This document shows, piece by piece, positions 33,627-43,495 of a DNA stretch of 64,000 bases. Numbering within the stretch: position 1 is the stretch's first letter; each line of letters begins with the position of its first letter. The notes beneath the pieces were generated by a model, which was not told the DNA's origin, ran no database searches, and worked only from the letters and a program-made list of their open reading frames with translations. The position numbers and the translations under genes were made by a program. This DNA comes from DASSUW01 sp963835525 (GTDB lineage: Bacteria > Actinomycetota > Thermoleophilia > Solirubrobacterales > Solirubrobacteraceae). The stretch lies in NCBI GenBank assembly GCA_963835525.1, contig CAWIFM010000009.1, positions 372,001 through 436,000 of the forward strand. Direction: 5' to 3'.

Positions 33627-36600
33627 ATGCGTCGGACGACGTACGCGGTGCTGGCGGTTGCGGCTGCACTCTTGGCCTTGCTGTTCACCGCGAGCGTTGC
33701 CGGAGCCCAGGCTCCAGACGCCACGATCAGCGTGACGGGGTCCGAGACGACGTGGTCGCCGCCGAACGTCACGGTGACCACCGGCGACACCGTCCGTTGG
33801 TCGTTCGACGGATCGACCCTCCAGCACAACGTCCGCGGGACGAGCGCCAACTGGAACCCGCCGCTGAGCTCGCCGCTCGGCACGGACCAGGATCCGGTCG
33901 ACTACACGTTCACTGCGCCGGGCGTCTACACGTTCCTCTGCGACGTGCACCCGGGCATGTCCGGCGCCGTCACCGTCAATGATCCTGGCTCCGACCCGCT
34001 CGAGAACGTGCTCGTGTTCTCCGAGACGGCGGGCTTCCGGCACTCGTCGATCGACGAGGGCATCACGGCGATCCAGGAGATCGGCGCGGCGAACGACTTC
34101 GACGTCGACGCCACCGAGGACTCGACGGCCTTCAACACCGCCAATCTCGCCCAGTACGACGCGGTCGTCTTCCTCTCCACCACCAGCGACGTCCTCACCG
34201 ACGAGCAGCAGGACGCCTTCGAGAGCTACATGCAGGCCGGCGGCGGCTACGTCGGCATCCACGCCGCAGCCGACACCGAGTACACGTGGCCGTGGTACGG
34301 CGAGATGCTGGGCGGCTACTTCCGCAACCACCCCGCCGGCACCCCCACGGCGACGGTGCACATCGAGGACACCGACGAGCCCTCGACCGAGGGCCTGCCG
34401 GTCGACTGGGTGCGGACCGACGAGTGGTACAACTACCAATCGCCCGTCAACCCGGTCGTCAACGGCGGCGGCACCGACTACTCGCCCCGCAACAGCGGGG
34501 TCAAGGTGCTCGCCACGATGGACGAGTCCACCTACGCCGAGGACGACGGCAACGCGACCGACGACGACCACCCGATCGCGTGGTGCTCGGACTTCGACGG
34601 CGGCCACGTCTGGTACACGGGGCTGGGCCACACCGAGGCCTCGTTCGGTACCGCGGCGGGCAACATCCGCTCGCACATCCTCGGCGGCCTGCAGACCGTG
34701 ACCGGCGCTGAGGAGGCCGACTGCGGCGAGCCGCGCCAGGCGACTCCGGGGCCGTCCGACTTCGAGATGGTCACGATCGACGACGACACCGAGAGCCCGA
34801 TGGAGCTCACCGTCGCCGACGACGGTCGCGTGTTCTACGTCGAGCGCATCACCGGCGAGCTCAACGTCTACAACCCGGTCAACGGCCAGGTCACGACGGC
34901 CATCACGATCCCGGTCTCGTCCGTGCAGGAGAACGGCCTGATCGGCATCCAGCTGGCGCCCGACTTCAACACCACGGGCCACCTCTACGTCGCCTACACG
35001 CCGCCGCCGAACACCAACAACGTCTCGCGCATCTCGCGCTTCACGGTCGGGGCGAACAACACGATCGACCCGGCCTCCGAGCAGTTCATCTTCCAGTGGA
35101 CGGCGCAGCGGTCCGAGTGCTGCCACTCCGGCGGCTCGCTGGCCTTCGCCCCGAACGGCGACCTCTACATCTCCACCGGCGACAACACGAACCCGTTCGC
35201 CTCCGACGGCTTCGCGCCGATCGACGAGCGTCCCGGCCGCGAGTTCTGGGACGCCCAGCGCACCTCGGCCAACTCCAACAACCACAACGGCAAGGTCCTG
35301 CGCATCCACCCGCTCTCGGGCGCGACCGGCGCGCCCGGCGTCGGCACGACCTACTCGATCCCCGACGGCAACATGTTCACGCCGGGCACGCCGAACACGC
35401 TGCCCGAGATCTACGCGATGGGCTTCCGCAACCCGTTCCGGATCACGGTCGATCCGAACACGGGCTGGGTGCTCGTGGGCAACTACGGGCCCGACGCCAG
35501 CGCGACCAACCCGAACCGCGGCCCGCAGGGCAGCGTCGAGTTCGAGGTCGTCAAGGGGCCGGGCTTCTACGGCTGGCCCTACTGCGTGCGCGACAACGTG
35601 CCGTACAACGACTACAACTTCGCCAACAGCACGTCAGGGCCGAAGTTCGACTGCGCGAACCTGACCAACGACTCGCCGAACAACACCGGCATCCAGGACC
35701 TGCCGCCGGCCATCCCGGCCACCATGTGGCTCGGGTACTCCGAGACCGACTCGCGCGTCCCCGGCCTCGGCCCGGGCGGCGCGCCGACCGGCGGTCCGCG
35801 CTATCAGTTCGACCCGGAGCTCGACTCGCCGACCAAGTTCCCCGAGTACTACGACGAGCACTGGTTCATCGGCGAGTGGAACAGCGGCTGGCTGCGCACC
35901 GCGACGCTCGATGACGAAGGCAACGCCCTCGGCGTCTTCCAGACCCCGTGGGAGGACACGTTCTTCCGGCCGCACGAGATCGAGTTCGGCCCGGACGGCT
36001 CCCTGTACGTCATCGACTGGGGCAGCGGCTTCAACGGCAACAACGCGAACTCCGGCATCTACCGGATCGACTACATCGCGGGCGCGAGACGCCCGATCGC
36101 ACATGCCAGCTCGGACGTCGACAACGGGCCCGTGCCGCTCACGGTGCACTTCTCGAGCGACGGCTCGATCGACCCCGACGGCACGTCGCTGACCTACGCG
36201 TGGGACTTCGACGGCGACGGCGACACCGACTCGACCGACGCCAACCCGACCCACGTGTACACGACCGCCGGCACGTTCAACGCCACGCTGACCGTGACCG
36301 ACGGCGACGGCCAGACCGGCTTCGACACGATCCCGATCACGGCCGGCAACACGCGGCCGACCGTCACCATCACGATCCCGACCGACGGCCAGTTCGCCGC
36401 CTTCGGCGACATCGTGCCTTACGAGATCACGGTCACCGACCCCGAGGACGGGACGGTCAACTGCAGCCGGGTCATAGTGAGCTGGCAGCTCGGCCATGAC
36501 GACCACGCGCACGGCCTCGGCCAGCAGTCGGGCTGCTCCGGCACGATCCGCACGGCGACCGACTCCGGCCACGGCGCGAACGCGAACATCTTCACGTCGA

Positions 36601-39600
36601 TCGTCGCGTCCTACACGGACAACGCGCAGGGGGCGGCGAACGCGCTGACCGGGCAGGACGACGTGATCCTGCATCCCAAGCCGAAGCAGGCCGAGTTCTT
36701 CGACTCGACCGGCCGCGTCGCGGGCAGCCCGGCCGGCGGTGACCCGGGCGTGCAGACGGAGACGACCGCCGACACGGGCGGTGGCCTCAACATCGGGTTC
36801 ATCGAGCGCGGCGACTACGTGTCGTTCGAGCGCGTGAGCCTCGAGGAGCTGACGGGGATCCGCTTCCGGGTCGCCTCGGGCGGCGCCGGCGGCACGATCG
36901 AGGCCCGGCTCGACGCTCCGGACGGCCCGCTGGCCGGGTCGGTCGCGGTGCCGAACACCGGCGACTGGCAGAACTGGTCCAACGTCACGATGGACCTGCC
37001 CACTCCGCCGAGCGGGACGCACGAGCTGTTCCTCGTGTTCACCCATGCGTCCGACAACGGCGGGCTCTTCAACGTCAACCACTTCACCGCGCTCGGCAAG
37101 GGCGCGGCGAACAGCGCCGCCCCCGAGGTGACGGCCAGCGCGAATCCGATGAGCGGCGACTCCCCGCTGACGGTCCAGTTCACCGGCACGGCGACCGATC
37201 CGGACGCCGAGGCCGGCGAGGAGCTGACCTACCTGTGGGACTTCGGCGTGGCGGGCACGACCGACGACACGTCGGACGAGCTCAGCCCGACCTACACCTA
37301 CGAGCGGCCGGGCACCTACCTGGCGCGCTTCACGGCCACGGACCCGAACGGGGCCGCGGCGACCGCGAGCGTCCAGGTCGAGGTCACGAGCTCGTCCGAG
37401 TGCCCGCAGAACAACGTCAAGTCCGACGAGTTCGAGGGCGACTCGCTCGACACCAACCGCTGGCAGATCATCCGGCCGGACAGCACGCGTCCGCCGACCG
37501 TGTCGGGCGGGAACCTCAACTTCCCGATCGACACCGGCTCGATCTACGAGGCGGGCACGACGGCACGGAACATCATCGTCCAGCCGCTCGGCACCGGCGA
37601 GGTCGAGGTGACCGCGAAGATCACCACCGACCCGCTGACCGAGAACTACCACCAGGCCGGCCTGCGCGTCTACCAGGACGACAACAACTGGGCCTCGCTG
37701 CACATGATCTACGCGGGCACGGGGCGCGACTTCGAGTTCATCTACGAGAACAACGGCGTCGCCCGCAACGGCGCCGCCGACAAGCTCGGCGGCATCCCGG
37801 CCGAGGCTCCGCTGACCTACTGGGTCAAGCTGATCTCGGACGGCTCGACGCTGCGGGCCGAGTACAGCTACGACGGGACCGACTTCGACCCGGTGGGCCA
37901 GGTGGCCAACATCTCCGGGTGGGCGGCCCCGCAGGTCGGGCCCACGGCGCTCTCGGGCGACACGGCGACGACCTACCCCGTCGCGCACTTCGACTGGATC
38001 CGCTTCAACCCGGATTCGTCGGGCGGCGGTGGCGGCGGCGGCTCGGAGACCGAGGTCTTCGAGGACGAGTTCAACGGCTCCGACCTCGGCGCCGGCTGGG
38101 ACGTCGTCAACCGGAACCAGTCGCTCACCGTCTCCGGCAGCGCGCTGCGCATGCCGGCTGCCGCGGGCGACCTGTACCAGACAGACAACAGCGTCGCGAA
38201 CCTCGTCCTGCGCGACGCGCCGGCGAGCGGCCCGTGGACGGCGACCGCGAAGCTCAACTTCGAGGCGCTTGCCCAGTACCAGCAGGCCGGCATCATCGCC
38301 TTCGGCGACGCCGACAACTACGTCAAGCTCGACCGGCTGGTCCACACGGCCGCGGGCGACGAGAAGTTCGAGTTCATCCACGAGGCCGCGGCCGTGGCGG
38401 ACAACACGGGCGCGGACTCCACGGGGAACATCGCGACGGACTTCCCGGACGACTTCTGGGTGCAGCTGCGCTACGACGGGACGAGCCTGACCGGCTGGTA
38501 CTCGCAGGACGGCACCAGCTACACCCAGGCCGGGCGTGCCTGGCCGTTGCCGGCGAACGCGCGGCTCGGCGTCATCGCGATGGGCAACCAGGCCACCACG
38601 GGCACTCCGCCCGAGGCGGCGTTCGATTCGTTCACCATCACCGCGCCCGGTGGCCCGGCGGGCCCGAGCTTCGACGACGAGTTCGACGGCTCAGAGCTCG
38701 ACACCGATCGCTGGGACGCGAGCGTCCGGGCGAACGACAACGCCGAAGTGGCCGGTGGCCAGCTGACCATCACCACCGAAGCGGGTGACATCTACAGCAA
38801 CGACACGGTCCCGCCGCCGAACAACTTCATCCTCCAGGACGCGTCGCACGCCGGCGAGAACTGGACGATCGAGACGAGGATCGACTCGGCGGTCAACGGC
38901 GGCTACGGCCAGGGTGGGCTGATCGCCTACGCGGACGGAAACAACTACGTGAAGCTCGACCCGATCGCCGATGCGGGCCAGACCCGGATCAATCGGATCG
39001 AGCTGCGCACGGAGGTCAACGGCACGCCGACCGGTCCGGCCACCGACCCGCAGATCGCGGCGGGCACGGGGACCGTCTTCTACCTGCGCCTGAACAAGAA
39101 CGGGGAGAGCTACACCGGCGAGTTCTCGCGCGACGGCGCGACGTGGCTGCCGGCGGGCACGGTGACCAACCCGATGGCGAGCCCGGACTTCGGCGTCTTC
39201 GCCTTCGGGCCGCAGGCCGACGGGCAGGGCGACACGGTCTCGTTCGACTACTTCTGGCTCGACGGCCAGGACTCGGGCGGACCGTGCGAGTGCGAGCCGA
39301 CCGGCGGCGACACGTTCGACTCCGGATCGCTCGACGAGCAGAAGTGGAACGCGATCGTGCGTCCGCAGGAGGACCTGATCGCGTTCAACGACGGCTGGCT
39401 CGAGGTCACCACCGTCAACGGCGACATCTACACCAACGGTGACCCGGCCGGGACGAGGAACTTCATCCTCCAGAACCCGACCGAGGCCAACCAGGACTGG
39501 GTGATCGAGACGCACATCGACGCCTCGGAGCTCAGTCAGGGCTATGAGCAGGCCGGCCTGCTGGTGAGGATCGACGACGACAACTACATCAAGTACGACG

Positions 39601-42173
39601 TCCTGTCCGACGACACCAACACCTGGGTCAACCGGATCGAGCTGCGGTCGGAGGACGCGGGGACGATCCTGAACCCGCAGCCGCAGGTGACGTTCCCGGA
39701 GAACGACCCGGCGAACGAGGTGTGGCTGCGCCTGACCAAGTCGGGCACCAGCTACAGCGGCGAGTACTCGCGCAACGGTGAGGACTGGCTGTCGATCGGC
39801 CAGCCGGTCACGAACGACATGGTCGACCCCGCGTTCGGCATCTTCACGCTCGGCGTGAACAGCGGCGGCGGGACGGCCCGGTTCGAGTACTTCTCGCTCG
39901 ACGGCTCGACCGGCTGCGAGGAGCCCGAGCCCGAGAACCGCGCGCCGGTGATCGAGGACGTGACCGCGACCCCGACCGCAGGGTTCGCCCCGCTCGAGGT
40001 CGACTTCACGGCCGAGGCGACCGATGCCGACGGCGACGAGCTCAGCTACAGCTGGGACTTCGGCGACGGCACGACGTCGACCGAGCAGAACCCGACCCAC
40101 ACCTACACGGAGGAGGGCGACTACGAGGCCGAGGTGACCGTGTCCGACGGCGAGGCCGAGCGGTCGCGCAGCGTGACGGTCAACGTCTTCGGCGAGACCG
40201 ATCCCGAGGCGCGGTTCCGCGTGCTCGTCTTCTCGAAGACGGCCGGCTTCCGGCACGACTCGATCGACGAGGGCCACGACGCCATCGAGCAGCTCGGTGA
40301 GGACAACGACTTCCAGGTCGACCACACCGAGGACGCCTCGATCTTCAATGCCGCGGCGCTCGCGAACTACGACACCGTGATCTTCCTGTCGACCACGGGC
40401 GACGTGCTCGACGCGGCGCAGCAGACCGCGTTCGAGAACTACATCAAGGGCGGTGGCGGCTTCACCGGCATCCATGCGGCGGCCGACACCGAGTACGAGT
40501 GGAAGTGGTACGGCAGCCTGGTCGGCGCGTACTTCCTCAGCCACCCGCCCGGGACGCCCGAGGCGGACGTGATCGTCGAGGACGCCGACGACCACACGAC
40601 GGATCACATCGACGGGCCGCTCTGGCACCGGACCGACGAGTGGTACAACTACAAGCCGGTCAACTTCGAGCAGACGGGCGACGTGGACTACAGCCCGCGG
40701 GCCAGCGGCGTCCACGTCCTCCTCAAGCTCGACGAGTCGACCTACGGCGAGGAGGACGGCAACGCGACGGATGACGACCATCCGATCTCGTGGTGCCAGC
40801 GCTACGACGGTGGCCGCTCGTGGTACACGGGCATGGGTCACACCGCCGCCTCGTTCGCTGAGGCCGACTACCTCGAGCACCTCCTCGGAGGCATCGAGGT
40901 GAGTGCCGGCTTCGCGCAGTCCGAGGGTTGCGACAATGTCGACCCGGACGCCCCGATCGTCGAGGCGTCCGCCACCCCGACGACCGGCCAGGCGCCGCTG
41001 GTGGTGGACTTCACCTCGTCGGCGACCGACCCGAACGGGACGGCTCCGCTCGGGCGCACCGCGTACCGGTGGGAGTTCGGTGACGGCAGCAGCGCGTTCG
41101 GCGCCAACCAGCGGCACCGCTACACGGAGCCGGGCACCTACGACGCGGTGTTGACGGTGACCGATCCGGAGCGCAAGAGCACGACGAAGACGATCCGGAT
41201 CATCGTCCACCCGCAGGGCCAGATGGCACCGGTCGTCGAGAAGCCGGTGGCCAACCCGGGTCGCGGGCCGGCGCCGTTGCCGGTCCGGTTCGAGGCCGCG
41301 GCGACGGATCCCGACGGTCCCGAGAGCCAGCTCCGCTACCGCTGGGACTTCGGCGATGACAACGGGACCCAGTTCGGCCGTGTCGTGACGCACACCTACA
41401 TGGAGGCGGGCGTCTACGACGCGACGGTGACGGTGACCGACGCCGCGGGCGTGGTCACCACGAGCGAGTCGATCAGGATCACGGTCCTGGACCCGCCCGG
41501 CAACATGCCGCCCAACATCGAGGCGGCCGCCGACCCGATCCGGGGCACTGCGCCGCTGCCGGTGCAGTTCTCCTCCGACCCCACCGATCCCGACCGTGAC
41601 ACGCCGCTGACGGTCACCTGGGCCTTCGGTGACGGCGGCACGGCCACGGGCGCTCGCCCGCCCGTGCACACGTACACCGCGCCCGGCGTCTACACCGCCA
41701 CGGTCACGGTGACCGACCCCGGCGGCCTGACGGGGACGGACACGGTGCAGGTGACGGTGAACGCACCCGCCGGCCCGCCCAGCGTCGCGGCGCCGCCCGC
41801 GGCGACCGGCGACGTGCGCGGGGAGAGCGTCGCCGGCGCGCCGGCGCTGCAGGTGAACAGGAGCCAGAGCGTCGCGCGCGTGGTCCGGCGCGGCCTCCGG
41901 TACACGGTCGCGTGTGACGCTGCCTGCAACGTCACATCGACGCTGCGCATCGCGGGTGAGGACAACCAGCGGCTCGGCAAGGCCGCCTCGCGCAGCATCG
42001 CGGCCGGCGATTCGCGCCGCCTGGTGCTGAAGCTCGACCGCAACGTCCGCCGCAACCTCGTCGCCGCGATGCGGAGGGCGAAGCTGCGCAACCTGCGGGC
42101 GACGCTCGTCCTCAAGATCAGGACGGCGGAGGGCACGACCACGGTCCGCAAGGCCGTCGTGCTCAAGCGCTAG
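33627..42173 (+). CDS. giant secreted multidomain protein: cupredoxin, two ThuA, sugar-dehydrogenase propeller, PKD and concanavalin-like modules
   Basis: A 2848-residue exported protein (signal peptide about 1-27 ending in AGAQA). In order: plastocyanin-like domain (about 33-119) with a type-1 copper set, His in LQHNV and FLCDVHPGM; ThuA domain (126-367); glucose/sorbosone-dehydrogenase-type beta-propeller (378-816); PKD (822-910); a linking domain with paired Cys (911-1018); CBM6-like module (1021-1161); PKD (1165-1254); four tandem concanavalin/DUF1349-like modules (1265-2091); PKD (2105-2188); second ThuA domain (2195-2431); three PKDs (2443-2712); and a basic C-terminal beta domain (2720-2848). 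The ATG at 33627 follows GGGGGAGA. It probably acts on or binds extracellular carbohydrate, and the substrate is unknown. No LPXTG anchor is seen. Confidence 0.9.
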   Translation: MRRTTYAVLAVAAALLALLFTASVAGAQAPDATISVTGSETTWSPPNVTVTTGDTVRWSFDGSTLQHNVRGTSANWNPPLSSPLGTDQDPVDYTFTAPGVYTFLCDVHPGMSGAVTVNDPGSDPLENVLVFSETAGFRHSSIDEGITAIQEIGAANDFDVDATEDSTAFNTANLAQYDAVVFLSTTSDVLTDEQQDAFESYMQAGGGYVGIHAAADTEYTWPWYGEMLGGYFRNHPAGTPTATVHIEDTDEPSTEGLPVDWVRTDEWYNYQSPVNPVVNGGGTDYSPRNSGVKVLATMDESTYAEDDGNATDDDHPIAWCSDFDGGHVWYTGLGHTEASFGTAAGNIRSHILGGLQTVTGAEEADCGEPRQATPGPSDFEMVTIDDDTESPMELTVADDGRVFYVERITGELNVYNPVNGQVTTAITIPVSSVQENGLIGIQLAPDFNTTGHLYVAYTPPPNTNNVSRISRFTVGANNTIDPASEQFIFQWTAQRSECCHSGGSLAFAPNGDLYISTGDNTNPFASDGFAPIDERPGREFWDAQRTSANSNNHNGKVLRIHPLSGATGAPGVGTTYSIPDGNMFTPGTPNTLPEIYAMGFRNPFRITVDPNTGWVLVGNYGPDASATNPNRGPQGSVEFEVVKGPGFYGWPYCVRDNVPYNDYNFANSTSGPKFDCANLTNDSPNNTGIQDLPPAIPATMWLGYSETDSRVPGLGPGGAPTGGPRYQFDPELDSPTKFPEYYDEHWFIGEWNSGWLRTATLDDEGNALGVFQTPWEDTFFRPHEIEFGPDGSLYVIDWGSGFNGNNANSGIYRIDYIAGARRPIAHASSDVDNGPVPLTVHFSSDGSIDPDGTSLTYAWDFDGDGDTDSTDANPTHVYTTAGTFNATLTVTDGDGQTGFDTIPITAGNTRPTVTITIPTDGQFAAFGDIVPYEITVTDPEDGTVNCSRVIVSWQLGHDDHAHGLGQQSGCSGTIRTATDSGHGANANIFTSIVASYTDNAQGAANALTGQDDVILHPKPKQAEFFDSTGRVAGSPAGGDPGVQTETTADTGGGLNIGFIERGDYVSFERVSLEELTGIRFRVASGGAGGTIEARLDAPDGPLAGSVAVPNTGDWQNWSNVTMDLPTPPSGTHELFLVFTHASDNGGLFNVNHFTALGKGAANSAAPEVTASANPMSGDSPLTVQFTGTATDPDAEAGEELTYLWDFGVAGTTDDTSDELSPTYTYERPGTYLARFTATDPNGAAATASVQVEVTSSSECPQNNVKSDEFEGDSLDTNRWQIIRPDSTRPPTVSGGNLNFPIDTGSIYEAGTTARNIIVQPLGTGEVEVTAKITTDPLTENYHQAGLRVYQDDNNWASLHMIYAGTGRDFEFIYENNGVARNGAADKLGGIPAEAPLTYWVKLISDGSTLRAEYSYDGTDFDPVGQVANISGWAAPQVGPTALSGDTATTYPVAHFDWIRFNPDSSGGGGGGGSETEVFEDEFNGSDLGAGWDVVNRNQSLTVSGSALRMPAAAGDLYQTDNSVANLVLRDAPASGPWTATAKLNFEALAQYQQAGIIAFGDADNYVKLDRLVHTAAGDEKFEFIHEAAAVADNTGADSTGNIATDFPDDFWVQLRYDGTSLTGWYSQDGTSYTQAGRAWPLPANARLGVIAMGNQATTGTPPEAAFDSFTITAPGGPAGPSFDDEFDGSELDTDRWDASVRANDNAEVAGGQLTITTEAGDIYSNDTVPPPNNFILQDASHAGENWTIETRIDSAVNGGYGQGGLIAYADGNNYVKLDPIADAGQTRINRIELRTEVNGTPTGPATDPQIAAGTGTVFYLRLNKNGESYTGEFSRDGATWLPAGTVTNPMASPDFGVFAFGPQADGQGDTVSFDYFWLDGQDSGGPCECEPTGGDTFDSGSLDEQKWNAIVRPQEDLIAFNDGWLEVTTVNGDIYTNGDPAGTRNFILQNPTEANQDWVIETHIDASELSQGYEQAGLLVRIDDDNYIKYDVLSDDTNTWVNRIELRSEDAGTILNPQPQVTFPENDPANEVWLRLTKSGTSYSGEYSRNGEDWLSIGQPVTNDMVDPAFGIFTLGVNSGGGTARFEYFSLDGSTGCEEPEPENRAPVIEDVTATPTAGFAPLEVDFTAEATDADGDELSYSWDFGDGTTSTEQNPTHTYTEEGDYEAEVTVSDGEAERSRSVTVNVFGETDPEARFRVLVFSKTAGFRHDSIDEGHDAIEQLGEDNDFQVDHTEDASIFNAAALANYDTVIFLSTTGDVLDAAQQTAFENYIKGGGGFTGIHAAADTEYEWKWYGSLVGAYFLSHPPGTPEADVIVEDADDHTTDHIDGPLWHRTDEWYNYKPVNFEQTGDVDYSPRASGVHVLLKLDESTYGEEDGNATDDDHPISWCQRYDGGRSWYTGMGHTAASFAEADYLEHLLGGIEVSAGFAQSEGCDNVDPDAPIVEASATPTTGQAPLVVDFTSSATDPNGTAPLGRTAYRWEFGDGSSAFGANQRHRYTEPGTYDAVLTVTDPERKSTTKTIRIIVHPQGQMAPVVEKPVANPGRGPAPLPVRFEAAATDPDGPESQLRYRWDFGDDNGTQFGRVVTHTYMEAGVYDATVTVTDAAGVVTTSESIRITVLDPPGNMPPNIEAAADPIRGTAPLPVQFSSDPTDPDRDTPLTVTWAFGDGGTATGARPPVHTYTAPGVYTATVTVTDPGGLTGTDTVQVTVNAPAGPPSVAAPPAATGDVRGESVAGAPALQVNRSQSVARVVRRGLRYTVACDAACNVTSTLRIAGEDNQRLGKAASRSIAAGDSRRLVLKLDRNVRRNLVAAMRRAKLRNLRATLVLKIRTAEGTTTVRKAVVLKR

Positions 42174-42186
42174 AAGCCACGACCCG

Positions 42187-42221
42187 CCCGGCGGCCGTCT
42201 CCGAGGGAGGCGGCCGCCGGG
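42187..42221 (+). terminator. 11-bp stem-loop after the giant gene
   Basis: CCCGGCGGCCG (42187-42197) and CGGCCGCCGGG (42211-42221) form a perfect stem with a 13-base loop, starting 14 bases after the stop codon. It separates the giant gene from xylose isomerase, so the two are probably independent transcripts. Confidence 0.75.
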
Positions 42222-42280
42222 CCTCTACTTCTGCCGACCCGAGCCGCGGCCATGCGCCGTCGGATGAAAGGATCCCGCGC

Positions 42281-43420
42281 ATGCCCAACGAGCCCCGCTT
42301 CACCTTCGGCCTATGGACCGTCGGCAACCCCGGCCGCGACCCGTTCGGCGGCCCGACCCGCGAGCCGCTGGACCCCGTCGACTCAGTCAGGAAGCTCGGC
42401 GAGCTGGGCGCCTGGGGCATCAGCCTGCACGACGAGGACCTGATCCCGTGGGGGACGCCGCCGGCCGAGCGCGACCAGATCGTCGCGCGGCTGAAGGCGG
42501 CGCTCGACGAGGCCGGCATGGGCGTCGGGATGGCGACCACCAACCTGTTCGGCCACGCGGCCTTCAAGGACGGCGCCTTCACCTCCAACGACCGCCGGGT
42601 GCGGCGAGCGGCGATCGGCAAGGCGATGCGCTCGATCGACCTCGGGGCCGAGCTCGGCGGCGAGGTCTACGTCTTCTGGGGCGGCCGCGAGGGCACCGAG
42701 GTCGGCGTCGCCAAGGACCCGCGCGACGCGCTCGAGCGCTACCGCGAGGCCGTCAACGTGCTGGTCGACTACTCGGAGAGCCAGGGCTACGGCTTCCGCT
42801 TCGCGCTCGAGCCCAAGCCGAACGAGCCGCGCGGCGACATCTTCCTGCCCACCGTCGGGCACGCGTTGCACTTCATCACCACGCTCGACCGCCCCGAGCT
42901 CGTAGGCCTGAACCCCGAGGTCGCGCACGAGACGATGGCGGGGCTGTCGTTCCACCACGCCGTCGGCCAGGCGCTGTGGGCCGGCAAGCTCTTCCACATC
43001 GACCTCAACGGGCAGGACGTCGGGCGCTACGACCAGGACTTCCGCTTCGGCTCCGAGGATCTCAAGGAGGCGTTCCTGCTCGTCCGGCTGCTCGAGCGCG
43101 CCGGCTACGACGGGCCTCTGCACTTCGACGCCCACGCCTACCGCAACGAGAACCTCGAGGGCGTGTGGGACTTCGCGGCCGGCTGCATGCGCACCTACAC
43201 GGCGCTGGCCGAGAAGGCCGCCCACTTCGACTCGCTGCCCGACGTGCAGGAGGCGCTCGAGGCGGCGTCGGCGCCCGAGCTCGCGCTGGCCTCGGTGGAC
43301 GGAGACAGCGCCGACACGCTCAAGGCCGAGTCCGAGGCGCTCGACGCTTTGGCCGAGCGCGGCTACTACAACGAGCGGCTCGATCAGATACTCGTCGAGG
43401 TTCTGCTCGGATTGCGCTGA
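42281..43420 (+). CDS. xylA: xylose isomerase, actinomycete type
   Basis: A 379-residue class I xylose isomerase converting D-xylose to D-xylulose (and glucose to fructose). Conserved active-site residues: His50 and Asp53 (SLHDEDLIPWG), Glu177 and Lys179 (EPKPNEPRGD), Glu213 and His216 (NPEVAHE), Asp241 (HIDLNGQ), Asp251/Asp253 (YDQDFRFG) and Asp283 (HFDAHAYR). The last motif differs from the FDFKPPR of Streptomyces and Arthrobacter enzymes. GAAAGGA precedes the ATG. The product feeds the pentose phosphate pathway, whose transketolase and transaldolase are encoded at 54903-57793. No xylulokinase is seen here. Confidence 0.95.
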   Translation: MPNEPRFTFGLWTVGNPGRDPFGGPTREPLDPVDSVRKLGELGAWGISLHDEDLIPWGTPPAERDQIVARLKAALDEAGMGVGMATTNLFGHAAFKDGAFTSNDRRVRRAAIGKAMRSIDLGAELGGEVYVFWGGREGTEVGVAKDPRDALERYREAVNVLVDYSESQGYGFRFALEPKPNEPRGDIFLPTVGHALHFITTLDRPELVGLNPEVAHETMAGLSFHHAVGQALWAGKLFHIDLNGQDVGRYDQDFRFGSEDLKEAFLLVRLLERAGYDGPLHFDAHAYRNENLEGVWDFAAGCMRTYTALAEKAAHFDSLPDVQEALEAASAPELALASVDGDSADTLKAESEALDALAERGYYNERLDQILVEVLLGLR

Positions 43421-43426
43421 AATCGC

Positions 43427-43456
43427 TTGACTTCCGCGCCTCCCTGCGGATATTAG
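43427..43456 (+). promoter_or_regulatory. sigma-70-type promoter of the PKD-ThuA gene
   Basis: TTGACT (43427-43432), 18 bases, TATTAG (43451-43456), followed by 39 bases to the ATG at 43496. The similar TTGACA-type promoter ahead of the giant gene suggests that both secreted proteins depend on the housekeeping factor. Confidence 0.5.
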
Positions 43457-43495
43457 TTGCACCAGTAGCCTAATTCCGGGTTGAGGGGGAGAGTC

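Noticed and set aside
35634..38381. Long open frame (over 900 codons) on the minus strand inside the giant gene
   Set aside because: High GC keeps antisense frames open. Its translation is low-complexity Arg/Val/Gly-rich without domains, while the plus strand encodes clear PKD, CBM and propeller modules.
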